Shown here in pieces: positions 14,801 through 29,800 of a stretch of 64,000 bases of DNA. The DNA lies in contig NC_065918.1 of NCBI RefSeq assembly GCF_905147045.1, positions 10,788,001 through 10,852,000 on the forward strand, written 5' to 3'. Position numbers and translations under genes: made by a program. The notes under the pieces were generated by a model. The model searched no databases, was not told where the DNA came from, and worked only from the letters and a program-made list of their open reading frames with translations. Every line of letters begins with the position of its first letter. Position 1 is the first letter of the stretch. Source of the stretch: Nymphalis io. Lineage: Eukaryota; Arthropoda; Insecta; Lepidoptera; Nymphalidae.

Positions 14801-17800
14801 ATATTATAGAAAAAACATACGTATTAATTATAATTGTATTAAAGCCAGTGTGGCTTAATGTTTGAACGAAATTTTCGCAAGAATTGGAGAAAGTTTTAAT
14901 TGAATATTGAACCATTAAATTTTCTCCCAAGTAAGACATTAAATACCAATAAATGTTTCGTTGAAATATAAAGTTGAAATAGAATATAAAGTACAAATGT
15001 GAAATAAGTCTTAGAATACTTAAAAGTTTTGTTAATTTGTATGATGATTATTGTTTGACTGAATTAAATATAGTAAATATTAAAACGGATACACCTTGGG
15101 CTAGCCAAAATGCGAAAAAATCCTATAATATTTTTGTTTGTTAATTTTATAGGTCATTTAAAAAATCTCATTTTTTTTAAACGTTATAACTTCATATCGT
15201 AGCTTATCGTTATCCGATACTAACAAACGAATGAAATATAATAAGTTGAACGTAATAATACAAACTAAAAAACTGCAATAAAATATAGATAATAAAATAT
15301 ATATATATTTAAAACAAAAAGATAACGACTGTTGTGTCAACAACTGATGGTAGGTACAACATATCAATTATCCATTCAAATAACAGCATCAACAGAAATG
15401 TATTTACCAATTTATTATAATAATTTCACCTAAGCCAATTAACTAAACTAATGTAATTTAAATTTTGCTGAGGTTTCAAATATTTTTGTTTGAACCCATT
15501 TTCACATCGCAGCCATGAAATTTACAGACCAATAATTATCGATCTTTGATATTTTAATTCATATTAATATACATGAATATATAAATATGTCTTCAAAAAT
15601 AATTTAACAGTTTCTCTTTATATGATTATCTTTACCTTAAACGATGACAATGACCAACAATATAGTTAACTTAGTATAGTGGAAAATATTACACGAAGTG
15701 AAAACAACCAGAATATATTTATCGACCTTGAAATTGAGATCAAGTTTATTCCGGTTGAAGTATTCCTAAAATCTAAGACGGATCTGTGTTGAATAATATA
15801 TTATTTCTTCCAACCGCTAAGAAATCTCGGTTACTGTGATCGTAGAACAATATTCTAAGTCAAACATTTAGGTCTTCTAAGCCAATTTTTTAATAGTCGA
15901 AAGATAATATTATGGGTTTGTATGCATGTTTAAACTATAGTTTGAGTGGAATTTCAATTAAAAGTAATAAAAAAATCATATACGAAGTATCAGTATCAAA
16001 ATAAGAAAAAGGGTGCATTTTTTATACTTGCCGGGAAGACAAATGACTACTCCACCTGATGGTAAGTGGTAGTAGAGTCCAAACGCGACGACGGCCAGTA
16101 CAGTCAGGCAAATGTTCTGCACTAGCCATCCCCGCCCTGCCAGCCCGCAAGAAGCTTTTTCACGCCTCGTTTGAAGGAACCGGGATTGTAAAAGGAGGGG
16201 GGACCACGTGAGCTGGTAAAGAATTCCATTTTTGGAAGTGCGACAAAGACCTTTCTCTGTCAAAGAAATTTGTCCTAACTCCTTAGTGGCCAAATTTCTA
16301 TGTGCGCGATGGAATTGATGTCACAGTTACGCGGTGACATTGAGAGCCAGCAAGAATTAGAGAGAATAATTCCTCAGAGTACTTGCCGTGATACAGTCGA
16401 TAGAAAGCGCTTAGCGCGACATCTCTCGATGCATTTGTAAAGGCTCGAGGGTGCTTGTGACCTTTACGTCGCCAATAATGTGAAACGCACGTCGCTGCAA
16501 GCGATCCAAGGCCTCCAGTAGGTACTTAACGGAGCCTTCTAAAGGTGTGAGCAATATTCAACGCAAGACCGTACGTGTGTTTTGTACAACAGGCACAGAT
16601 GTTGTAGCGTGAAAAAACGTCGCACCTTGTTCAGATCTCCGAGTTTCCACGAAGTTTTTTTTATAACAGCCTCAATGTAAAGCCCCTTGGACTAAAGTTG
16701 CACCGAACACCAATTCCTAGCATAGAATGTAGTGCCACAGTGGAAAGGAAGAGAGGAAAACGGTGACTTTTTCGCTGTGAGAGCGCATACTTGTGTTTTC
16801 TTGACATTAAACTCAACAAGATTATCAGAGCCTCATTTGGCGTTGAGTTCTAACGTCCTATCGAGTTCAATAACAAGATCCCCCCCGCCTCTCCTCAATT
16901 TCCGCTCGCCCAGCTACTGCGCGTCCGTGGTATCCCCCATGCACTGTACTGCATTAATAATTATTGTTAAATAATTTTAATGTAGGCGATAATTTTGTTA
17001 ATTTAGTTTTGTTTATATAGCATTTACATTTTGTTTTTGGTTTGTTAAAATAAACCACCGGTTTGGAAAGAAATGTTTCAGACCTGAGATGAACCACTTT
17101 AAGTAACTTAGCGGGATTATATTTTTTCCCCACAACTGTTGCTTACAATTTACATAATTATATTTTGTTATTTGAAAAGAGCTGAAAGTGATCCTCTCAT
17201 TCTCAAGTAGTTCTATAATCTCAGAAGTCATTAATTATATAATAATATAATACATCTTTTATCATACAATTGTAGTTTTACGTTTTTTTATATTTAATTT
17301 ACATAAGAATTATGACGACGTGGAACAATAATCGCGATCCTTTTAAATAATTTAAAAACATGCTTACGTATGGTAAGTTTTTGCGTCATCAACACAACTC
17401 GCATACGAAGAATGGCGATAAAAAAATGTGGCGTTTGAGTTTTTGCTACGATGTGGCATTGGCTCAGGTCGCGTGTGCGGGTTAGAAGGGCACGTACCCC
17501 TGGGACCGCATTTTCATTATGACGATTAAATACACAGTTAATTTTCTATAGTGTTAAATACAAGAATAGATAAAGGGATGGGCATGATATTAACATTGAC
17601 ACTGTAGAAGGAAGACCTGAGTAAAATCAATATTTCTATCTATTTTAAACCTCAGTCTGATCATGTAGGGATACATTCAGGATTGAGTCACCAGCCAATT
17701 GAGGAGGACGTAATATAACTCCGAATTACTTTATCAACATTCATCTGCCTGACTAAATACTGAAACCCAGGACCTCGGTATCTACAGACTTACAAGACAT

Positions 17801-20800
17801 CCGACTTGAGAGCTTTACTTTGATGCTTATAAAATTATAATGAAGACCAAAAATGGTAAGGTCGTCTATGTTAATTTTCATGGTAAACGTTTCATTATTA
17901 TAATATATAATATATGAGGTGGATTTTTACCGAAATGTGTTTGCATCTTTGTCTTCACTAAGCGTGCTGTGCTTATTTCTATAAATGCATATTTATAGAA
18001 GTATTTATCATTCACAACATCTGTTGACGACATACAAGTTGCCAATTTTTTTATTACGAATATAATCTTTACTTATAATATTTTTTTCAAAAAAAGTAAT
18101 CTCTAGAGATAAGATTATGAACTTTAAATTGGCAATATGGAGACATTTGACTATCAATGATAAATACTAAAATAAAAATAATCAAGTAGTGGCTATAATA
18201 TAACTGAAGACATTTGGCATCTGTTGAGATGCCAAATGTTGACCATTTGCGAGACGTTTCCGCCTTGGTTTGTTGTATTCTCTAGCTAATGACTTTGATT
18301 ACTATTATTAACCCTGTTGACGCTCCTAATTCTACGGTATTGCTGCAATTGTATTGTCTATGTGTATTGTATTGGTCAGTGAATTGTAGGCCGGTGTGCT
18401 ATTAGCGATAGTCGGTGTGTGGGTGAAGTATCAATCACAGTCATATTGATCTACCAGTGTAATTCCTAGGGGACATTATTGTACTTTATTGAAAATAAAT
18501 AAAATAGTACAAAACTGTATTTGTTTTTTTATACAAATGTTTTACAAAAGTCTTTTCAAGTTCTTTATATATGTTGTCTATTGTGCTAATGTATATAATT
18601 GGTGTAACTCATGTACCTACTTCGACAAAACTATTTTATGTATTACTCTGTTTTATTAATTTTTATTAACTTTGAAGAATTTTCGTAATATTGAATGAAA
18701 ATGGCTGTATGTTATGCATTTGTAAAAACTACCCCAGTAAAACAATTCTTCACATTAACATTTTATTCTCTTCCACACGTAACTTGTAATATAATTGAAT
18801 ATTTTACAATTCTATTACATTTTTCATAATTGGAATTCGTGCAATCACACTGGAACAATCAAGTGAGTCAACTTTTCCATGTTTTGTTTTTTTATATCGC
18901 ATAGATTTTTTTGTTCAATAATTTCCAACCAGTGTTAATTTAGATAAAAATATTATTTACCCTTATTTTCTAAAAAACTCAAAATAATTATTAAAATTCA
19001 GTAAAACCTTACACGCTTATAAATAATTTATTATAATAAAGGACCGGTAGACACAGCTTGTGTGCCCAAAGTAAAATATATCTTATTATCATTATTGAAG
19101 TTTGACAGTGCTCATTTTATCATCTCAGTTTGTGGTACCTTTTAAAAGCAATTGATACAATATAAAACTACAATACGGCCCTGCGCGAAACGTCTGTCAT
19201 GTGTCCGGATCAATAAAATGATTGACAAGTATTGTTTCCTTTTCTGTCCATGTTTGGCAAAAGTTTTATCTGGAAATGTGACCAGAAAAATTATTTGAAT
19301 TTTGTCAAAATAATATGTAAAACACTCAACTTATAAGTAGAAATATCTTTTAATAATAATTTTTATAATAAACATTCTGTAATTCTGTTTCTTATTAAAA
19401 GAAACAGAATTACAGACGACATGACTGATGGTTATTGGATAGGATGCGTTCACTTCTCAATTGATTTTTGAGAATAAATAAGGCATTAGATGTTGATGTG
19501 ACTATTACGTGCTTAAATTTAATTTAAGAAATAGTGAGCGGGCCACATAAAAAAAACGAGTATTGATATTTTACATGATTTTTTTAAGTAGGACGGGAAA
19601 ATGGGCCACCTGATGGTAAGTGTTCTTCAACGATTATAGAAATTGGTGAAGTTAAAAATATGAACAGTTCCTTGGCCAGCCAATGCACAACCAACTTTGG
19701 ATACAAAAATGTTATGTCCCTTTCCTACCTGCCTTCAAACCGGAACGCAAGAATACTAAGAACTACAGTTTAGCGGTAAAATATTTATTGAGTGTGTGGT
19801 ATCTCTGGGTATAAAACCAAATACAACATAGGGACAAAGCCTCAAAGCCTAGTAAGTAATTATACCTAAATATTCTGCAAACCACGAAAGTTATGTTTAT
19901 TTATCAAATTAATTTACAGCACAATATTAAGTGCTACCTATTATTATGGCGTCCTAACAGGTTTTGGCCATGACGGCAATTCTCAATGGACATTAGAAAA
20001 CTTGGCAGGAAATATTACAGTTCACAAGTGTGTCTGTGTGTAGACACAAATGCACTCTCGACTCCCTCACTCGCAAATTATGGTGGATGGCAATCCCATA
20101 CGACCGGAAGAGAGTTCAGGCGCAGGGCAACGACGTTGCGCTAAGCTGTCGTATTTTATTAGAAAACCAAATTATGATTAGTTAAATGAATAGATAGAAT
20201 AGACGTTAAAATAGAAAAAGTCATATTTTCTAACATTAATTTCTAGATTGTTGACATATAATTATTTATTAGATAAATAGACTGCTATCAACAAGTTGAC
20301 TTTATAATTTAATTTTAGAATATCCTATATCAAGAACGATTTATTCGGTATCGGGTTAGACGAAATATTTAATTACTTAGATAGGTTCGAGGAGTTTAAC
20401 AAATGTTTCGAAATTTTAGAGACCTTGATCATGAGTGTGGACATTTATAACAACAAAGTACTTAACTCCAACTGTGGTATTCTGTATGAAGTAAGTTCTT
20501 ATATGACTTGTGAAATTTTGAAAACAGACTGATGGTGATATGTTATTTCGTATCCTTAAAATGTTATAATTGTTACAGCCAAAGTCACGTCATATCACTT
20601 TCTGCGAAACCCGAACGTTTTCTGCGGTAAGTTTCGAATTTGTTTTTATAAAATAGGTGTACAGTTCTTTACATTCATTAATACTTTTTATAATGACTGT
20701 CTCATTGGTGTAGTGGCTAGATATAAGTCCATACCCCGAGACCCTGTAGGTAAAAAGTCGTTTGCTAAAGTCAAAGTTCCGACGTTCAATACCAAACTCT

Positions 20801-23800
20801 TGAATGATCTTCTATATGCTCATTACATTTTGCGAGCATTTTGTTCACATTGTCCTAGTATTTATTTGAGTCATTCACCAAATATGTGCGAATACTTGTT
20901 AGGTAATTCGTAGACATTTTTATATTAAAATAATTGCTACTCGACTATATACGAAAGCTGTGTGAACAAGGCTTTATTTTAAAAGGAGTATATGCATATT
21001 AGTAATCAGTTGCAAGCTTACATTTCTTTACAAAGTAGTCCTGTTATATATAGTAAATGTGGTTTTAAATTAAAGTAAGACAAAGGTTTCAATGTTTCCA
21101 TTATCAAAGACCATTTATTTTAATCCTTTTTCTACGTATTGCTGCTATTTCCCTTTTGGCCTTTCAGTAATTGCATTACCTCTATTTTTGATTAAAGGGA
21201 GAGTTAGAAAGATTATTCAGTATAACGCTACTTTGTAGATAAAAAAAACCTGGTTTACCCCTATGAATATTTTAAAAGCTTGCATGTATTACGGACTCGC
21301 TAGGTTTTCGAGTGGTTAATATGTCATTAAGTTCTTGAATTGGCGCGGACTCATCAAATAAAATGTTTCAAGTCTATGTATGATGAAATGTTTTAATTAT
21401 AATATCCCCTTTATAAACATCCATTTTACAAATTAATTAGCTAACGCGTCATGTGTTAAAATGTCTCTTTATTTTTTTGGAAACTGTTATCTGATACGAC
21501 TTGAACGCAACTTTATGTAGGTAGAAGGTACTACGAAGTATTTATGGATAGTGCCAGAAACAGAATAATGATGCGTGAGCGCATAGAATACGAAGGGAAA
21601 CCTGGCATTTTTTATTGAATTTGTCTATAAATATTGTGTAGGGAGAGATTAGCTAAACAAAGCTGTGACTTCTTCTTTCGAATTTAAAATCAATGTTGCC
21701 AGTAAAGCACGGAAAATATCTTTTATAAGTAATGACTAATATGCTTCAAATGAAAACAGATAAACAAATTTAAGTTCTAAAATATATACCTATTTATCTG
21801 ACAAAAAAGGGAATCAGACTATAATGTATTAATATTATAATATATTAATTATAACGTGTATATAATACCTTCTTTAGCATACAGTGCCATATCTACGATG
21901 AAGTTATTGTCGATATTGATATTACTGATATCGAACGTCGCGTGAATGCTATTTCCGTATAACGCTTTAAATGCATAATCATATATTAAATAATTTAAAG
22001 TTATAACCTTCCGTTGCTCAATTAGCGTGATTTCCACTAAGAAATATAGTAAAGTGTAATATATATTTCATATTGTCATTTCAAATAGAACTTATTACTT
22101 TTAGACGTTATATTGTGAATCAAATAACAATAATGTTTTTGGTCAATCGATATTCGAGTGATATTGAAACTATATAATATGTTTCCCGTACTCTGCGTGC
22201 AAATTCATACTCCTGCGTCGTTCATCCGTTAATCGTAGGATGTAATTAATTTGAAATGTAATTTATATTTTGCGAAAACTTTAGTTTAATCTGGTGTATT
22301 CTGTCTTTATCGAACACTTTTACTGCGCCAGGCACTCACGTTTTCTTATTTACAATCATTTGTTTCGAAATGGTTTCAAAGCTACACAATCATGGATAGC
22401 TTGGGGGTAATTTTAGTTCTGTGCGATTATATATATATATATATAGCTATAACGGCCCCAGTTTCGACTACACTTTTTAGAAATGGGTACGAATTCTCAA
22501 TCATTTAGAATATTTTTTTCAACGTAACTCATATTTGTATATATAACGAAGTAAAACAGAAATTGTAAAAATAAAGATATACAAGTATTACAAACTAACT
22601 AAGCATAATATATAAATAAATGAAAACATGAAAATACTACACCATTTAAGGCTTTTTTATAATTAAACTAAAAGTTACATTTTGTCACTGTCTGTGGAAC
22701 GATCAATCAGTACATAAAGCCGTTAATAGTATAGTACATAATTAAAAGGAAACTTGCGCATGTGTATAAGGGAACGTCGGAGATGACCTGACAGAGATTT
22801 AAATTTTTTTACCTTTTATGGCAAGGTTTATTTCCCAATTGAAAAAAGCTCTACATATAAAAGGCTTCCGAATCCTGAAAAATTACATGAAATAAATAAT
22901 AAACACGTATGTATTCGTGTAAATCGCTTATAACTGAACCGTCGGCGTTGGAAAACTTTGGCCAATAAATTACAACAAATATCATATAAATACGAACGTT
23001 GTTAGCAACGTGACTGGAACCATTCTAATGTTTTGTGTATTATCAGTTTTCAACTAATTGCCTGGTCATACATACACACGTCAATGTTTGGTGTGTGAAG
23101 TGCTGGTCGATTATCACATGCGTATAACACCTTTATTTGAAACTCAAGCGGAGTGACGAATTATAATAAATTGCAGATTAACTTCAAACTAAAATGTCTG
23201 AAAATGAAATAGTAATATTTCTACTAAAACTTATATATAATATAAAATACATGATTATAAAGAAATGTATTTAAAACAAATTATTATTTAAATTAATATA
23301 GTTTAGTCGTTAATTTACGAAAAGGGGTGTGTGTGTTTTAAAAGCCTTGAAAGCGATAGGTGGCGTGAAACCTTACCTTGGTATCTTGTCGTAGCTGTCC
23401 CATCCCGTCAGACAATTGTAGGAGCTATACCTACTGACTGCCGCCATGTCTAATATACCATGATAGTGTCACACTGATATTTAAGCAGACTTTTAGCTGC
23501 AGAAAATGTTCTCGCGATAGACGTTAACTATAGTAGCGATATTAATTAATATAAATAATTTGATGTCGAATTTTATTACAAGCAAAATGTCAAAAATGTA
23601 TAAATTTTATACATTTTTAACATTAATCAAGTAAATTATTTAAAAAAGCGGTACTCTATGAACAATCAATTTTCATATGTTCTTTGATTTACTTTTATCA
23701 AATATTTATTCTCTAAATTTAGCAATTACTAAGAAACAATAAGAGAGAACGAATGGAAGTCGATGAAGCGACTGAGGTTAAGCATTACTTTTACAACACT

Positions 23801-26800
23801 AATTTATTGTATTTTAATATGAACTAACCATTTGATACTACTTTTAATTATTGTGAATATAGCAATCTTGTAAAACATTGTTCAAATAATATAATATAAA
23901 TTAAAATGCGCTCGTGTTAAACTTTGAGCGGTAATAAATATTATTGGAGTTACAATTATTAGATCCGATTACAATAAAGTATAAGCGTTTTCGCAAAAAA
24001 TTTCATTAGCAAGTTAAAATTAATATAATATTTTGGCATTATTTTAAAAATAATTAAAGTACGATTCAATATTACACAGTTAATTCGAGAATTAAACAAG
24101 CGTTTAGGTTGTTGTACATCAACAAACGACGCGGTGAACAGAGGATAGCACGGATGCAGTGAGGCGAGCGTCGCGGCCCTCGTCCGTGTTCGACTGAACT
24201 CGTGACGCCGCCCCTGCCTCGCCCGCCTCTTTTTCCGCCTGGCTACAACGCTACGCCAAATCGCCTCTATTTAAAATAACGTCACTATTACACAATTATA
24301 TTACTTTATAATTACTGATGCTTATAGAAATAATTTACTAGATCTTTAAATGGATTTAAATTTTCTTATAATAACGATTTAATAAAAGGATGTATTATAA
24401 GATTAGTTCATATAAAAAAGACAAAAAATAGGTAAAAAAGTTAAAAATAAAATAATTAAAATTTATTATAATTATTTTTTATTGAATACATATATAACGT
24501 ATTTATATTTATAACGTATTTATATTATTGTATACGTATTTTGCAAATTAACGTTAAAAACAAATCATTAAAACATATGTCATCCGTTCTTACTTTTATT
24601 CGTTTGACACCGCGTGTGACGTAGCATGGGTAAATTATAAAAAAATTTAATAGGTAACCAAAAATTTAAATCGGGACAGAAATATTAAGTTCTGGATCCA
24701 ATAAGTCTGAAGAATCCTCATTTTTATTCACAAAAAATTTTTTCCTAATAAACGAAGATACAGGTATCATATGATATCGAACATTATATTATTTTACATT
24801 ATAATAACTCCTTGAAAACTTTGTACATTCGTTGTTGGCATTTGCATAGTTGCGAAAGTTTTTGACATAATACCAAAAAAGTGTGGCTTGAGTCCTGTCG
24901 GATAATTTCGTTCTTCTTCTATCCGTTGAACGAATCAAACATCTGTATTGTTTAATTTTAAGGGATTGCGAGAAATTTTGCTTCACGTAGTTGTATCCTT
25001 AATCATTGCAATCATTCACATTTAGCTTCAACTGCACTTTATTATTTTCTTCAAAATATAACAAGCCAAATAAATATATACCGCTTAGTGAATTTTGCAA
25101 CAAAACGACCGAGGATTCAGAAGCAACCAGTATTTTAGGACTAGCTTGAAATTCAATCGACGGGATAATTAAGAAAAACTGACATTGATAATTTAAATGG
25201 AATGGAAGTCGAGTGAATGGAGTCGTTGCTCAATCATCAATTAAGCCTAATCGAGCCGTTAAAGTGTGTTTGTGTCTAGCCCGACACGACATATGTACAA
25301 TTTCGATACTTGACAAAATCACGGAAGATGATTACCCCCAACTATCTGACAAAACATGTTTTGTTTGATTTCAGGTTAAAGAACTTTATTACTCATAAAT
25401 GACCTTACAGTTCACTTATAAAATAAGCAATACATATGCAATAATACATTGGTACAGTGGTAAAATCTTTGGCAGCACAAGTACATATTTAAATGAATTA
25501 ATTTAGCAACGTTACAATTTAAAAAAAATATGTATATATTGAATTTTATTCATATACATTTCAGTTTCAGTCAAAAAGTTTTAGTTCATTTTCAAAGGTT
25601 TTGTACCATTCGGTAAACTATTATATAATTGTACCCCGTTATATAGAAAGCTTCTATTAGCGTATTTACTTCTTGGATTATAGAGATTGAATTTATGTTC
25701 ATTTCTTAAACTGTGTGTATAATTTTTATTAATGAGTAGTAATTCAGTATGAATTTGATGAAGCTGATTTTTTTTATAAATATACAGATGCTATTTGTAT
25801 GTTTTAAGTTTTTTTTTTTGTTACTTTGTGTTACAGTATGGGTTTTTATTGTTGTTTTGTGTTACAGTATGGGTGCGTGTGTGTGTGTGTTTGTCAGTTT
25901 ATCGTAATTAAAGAGTACTTTGATAACTTTGTTTTGTACGACTTTGAGAGGTTTGGGACAATTTTTTATAGAGCAATTCCAAACTTATATTAGGTAGTCA
26001 AGGCTGGATTTAACAAGTGCATTGTATACCATCAATCGCGTCTTGTATGGAACACAAGAGGACATTCTGCGCAGTGATCTAATTAGCGGGAAATTTGTTT
26101 TTAACTTTGATTTGAAATTTGAGTTTTCCGCAATAATTTTTCATCTAGAATTTAACCTAATTTCTCCTACTCAGATCTAGAGAATTTATAATTTAATTTT
26201 GTGTGATATAGTTGATTGTTCATCCGTTTTATCTTTAAATTCAGTTTTTATTAATCGTATCTGGTATCTTGATAATTTAAGTAAAACATTTCATTATCGC
26301 TTTCCGAAATTCTGAAAGCCCACTTTTAATGTTTATTTCTACATCTTGTAATCTTCGTATTCTGGTGTTTCTAAAATAAATGTTTTTTCCCGAGAAATAG
26401 ATTTTAAATCAGAATTGAACCACATCCACTTCCACTGTCGCGGTTCGGTGTACGTTGTACGCCCATTATTAATAAACAAAGTGATTAGCGATTGCACCAA
26501 ACGCGTTGGGCCTTGCACAGGTGAGTTAAAAAATATGTATTTATCTTTTTTACACGAGGGGGTGAGGGGAGGTGGATCGTCCGCCTAAGCACTCCATATG
26601 ATTATCTCGTTTCTTAGGCCCACTGTAGTCACTATGTCGATTGATAGAAAATGAACTAACGATACAAAATCTTGTATTTAGAAACTTGAAATTATTAATC
26701 TTGTTGTCCAAAAAAATGCTAAGCTATTCAAAGCTTTAAGACTACAAGTACCGCAACCCATAATAATCTAATATAACCTAAAGTCATGTAGACGTTGGTA

Positions 26801-29800
26801 CACGACATAAGGTCTTATCACTATGCATACCGCTTTTAGCATCTGATTATGCAATTTAGTTCAGAAATATTCAAATAACCGTCCGTGTGTGGTAAGCATG
26901 GGGTAATGATAGATTCCATGAATAGTGTTTAATATTAATTACAAAACTGAAGCTCCACAATAGCGTATCCTAAGCAGTATTTATTGTACTGCAACGATGC
27001 AGTTTTCTTTATTTGGAAGGCCGAAATTACTCTTTTTTTTATAGAATAGGAAGGCGGACGAGCATATGGGCCACGTGATGGTAAGTGGTCACCAACGCTC
27101 TTAGACATTGGCATTGTAAGAAATGTCAACCATCGCTTACATATCCAATGCGCCACCAACCTTGGGAACTAAGATTTTATGTCCTTTGTGCCTGTAATTA
27201 CACTGGCCCACTCACCCTTCAAACCGGAACACAACAATATCAAGTATTGCTGTTTTGCGGTAGAATATCTGATGAGTGGGTGGTACCTACCCAGACGAGC
27301 TTGCACAAAGCCCTACCACCAGTAGACACACACAGACTCTAAGACACACGATTAATCATTACAACATCAAAATGGCCCAAAGAAAAGAACAGCGAATTGC
27401 AATACTGAAAAAGGTACGTCGGCACGTCTGAGACATAAACAGACATATATACGTAACACACATCGTTTCTTTAAAAAACCCCCATCGCCAAATTCGAACT
27501 TATAGAAACGCCCATGACACGTTGAGTTTGCTGAGAACTGACCGAAATTCCATGATTGTTCCTGCAAAGTAGCTTGTCCGAGCAGAATAGCCATTCTAGT
27601 TCTAGACGGAAGAACTCCCTCGGACGGTGTCCTCGTTTAATACTTAATTTATAATAATTTCAAATCATAAGGGTGTTGAGATGTTCCAATTATTTTCTTA
27701 GTAAATCGTATGCTTTTAAAATACACTAAATACACGTATCCGGTTTGAAGCTACCCTATAAAATACCTTGTTCATATAACGAGGCCGTATACCAGGCCTT
27801 AAATGGCTTACAGTTCATTCTAAGAGAGTTCGTTTCGTTCTCACATCTAAGTAATCCCTGCATAAAATAAGTTATTTATGAGACAATGTCGTTAAAGAAA
27901 AAAAAAATGCCTTGGAATAAAGGTGTGTTCTGCCTATTATGGTTCCAATTATTTTGAACACATCTTAACGATATTAATATAAATATTATGCTATCCCTTT
28001 CCTACTTGTGGAAATAAAAAAGGTAGCATATGTGCCAAATAAACAGCAGCAGTAATCAGCTTTTGAAATTTAAGTTAAATAATTGCGTTTATTCAACTTA
28101 ATTTTTTTGGACAATACGATTTTTAGAATTTATTGACATTTTATGTATAAAAATATACATTTTGTGAAATAAATATCAGCGGAACTAAGTATTACAGGCG
28201 GGAAGTTAACGGCCAACTGCATAATTGATTACAGCCTGTCCTCTGGCGTCATGTGGATTATAAAGTAACGAGCCGCTCTCTTTACAAAGATAACATTTAG
28301 TACCATTAATCATTGTATTTTCACCTTTAAAATTTTTAATACTTATTTGTTACATCTTAAATTATGAATACAAGAAGACTAATCTAAGACTAGAAATTAC
28401 ATCGCCTTGACTGTAAGTTGACAATATATCCTATATTATTAGGTACATGTTGTTTTAGAAACGTGACGTTTGTAAAATCGGAATATTTATTTTAATCATA
28501 TTATGATTACATACATATCAAATCAATAAGCAAAATATTTATTACATGTAAGAACAAATGTCATTCGCTCAGCTTAAAAAATAATACAACTTAGCTAATA
28601 TTTTGGGTGTATCATGTAAGAGCAAATAATTGCGGCACTCTGATAAAATTTGTTGGTCGATCTCTAAGTTTATCCATATATGAAGGATATATGGAGGATA
28701 TATGAAGGATTAATAGTATTCAAGTACATATATACGCCATGTGGTACATTTCCACACTTTTATCCCGTCCCTCTCATATACAGTTAGATAGAATTTCGAC
28801 ACGAGTAGAAATAGATCAAGCGTAGGAAGGTTCATAGAAAACATTTAACATTTATTTTAGCTTATATAATTCCAGGATGGCGTAGGCTATAAAAAGCCGA
28901 GATGGCCCAGGGGTAAGAACGCGTGAATCTTAACCGATGATCGTGGGCTCAAACCCGGGCAAGCACCACTGAATTTTCATGTGCTTAATTTGTTATTATA
29001 ATTCATCTCGTGCTTGACGGTGAAGGAAAACATCGTGAGGAAACCTGCATGTGTCGACTTTCACTGAAATTCTGCCACATGTGTATTTCACCAACCCGCA
29101 TTGGAGCAGCGTGGTGGAATAAGCTCCAAATCTTCTCCTCAAAAAGGGAGAGGAGGCCTTAGCCCAGCAGTGGGACATTCACAGGCTGTTAATGTTACTG
29201 TAGGCTATATTTATATTTATATATTTATTTATATGCTGATTTATTTAAAGGTAGATTTTTTTTCAGAGGCTGTATCTCCTAATCCTAGGTCCTAGACTAT
29301 AACTCTTCGTGTATTAGACTAATACTTTGTAACAAATGAGTGGAGCGAAAGCTATCACTGTGACTCTGACTATATAAGCTATAACTGTAACTTAACTCGT
29401 TTATGTTATAGTTTTTGACGTTTAGAATGCAATTTTCTCTTCTACGATACTAAGCTCTAACTCAGAAAATATTAAAACACACACACCCAAAAATATAGAC
29501 ACGACATCCATTCGATGTCACCATGATTTTTCCTTTTTATTTTTATTTTTGTATTTTCTTGTCATTTCTTTTTTTGTACCTAACAATTATTTTACTAAAA
29601 TATATATGTTTACGTTTATTTCTAAAAGAATTGTCTTTGTGTAAGGGCAGAGTGTTCTGACACAGGGGCCTTAAAATAATGGTCCCGCCTAAAACATGTC
29701 ACACATTGTTAAATTACCCAAATAAACTATTTTTATTTTATATTTTAAAACCTATGTCCGAAAAGTTTCATCAATGTGTGAATCAGATTATTAGTATTTT

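Noticed and set aside
14165..14996. Three consecutive minus-strand open frames (61-78 codons, the first open to about 83 codons)
   Set aside because: AT-biased composition, no splice or start context that links them, and no family recognised. Most likely chance frames.
17013..17231. 72-codon minus-strand ORF next to the old LINE
   Set aside because: Not continuous with the LINE frame and no recognisable motif or splice context.
28895..28975. tRNA-like A and B boxes
   Set aside because: They belong to SINE heads, repeated at several places with SINE bodies attached. They are not tRNA genes.
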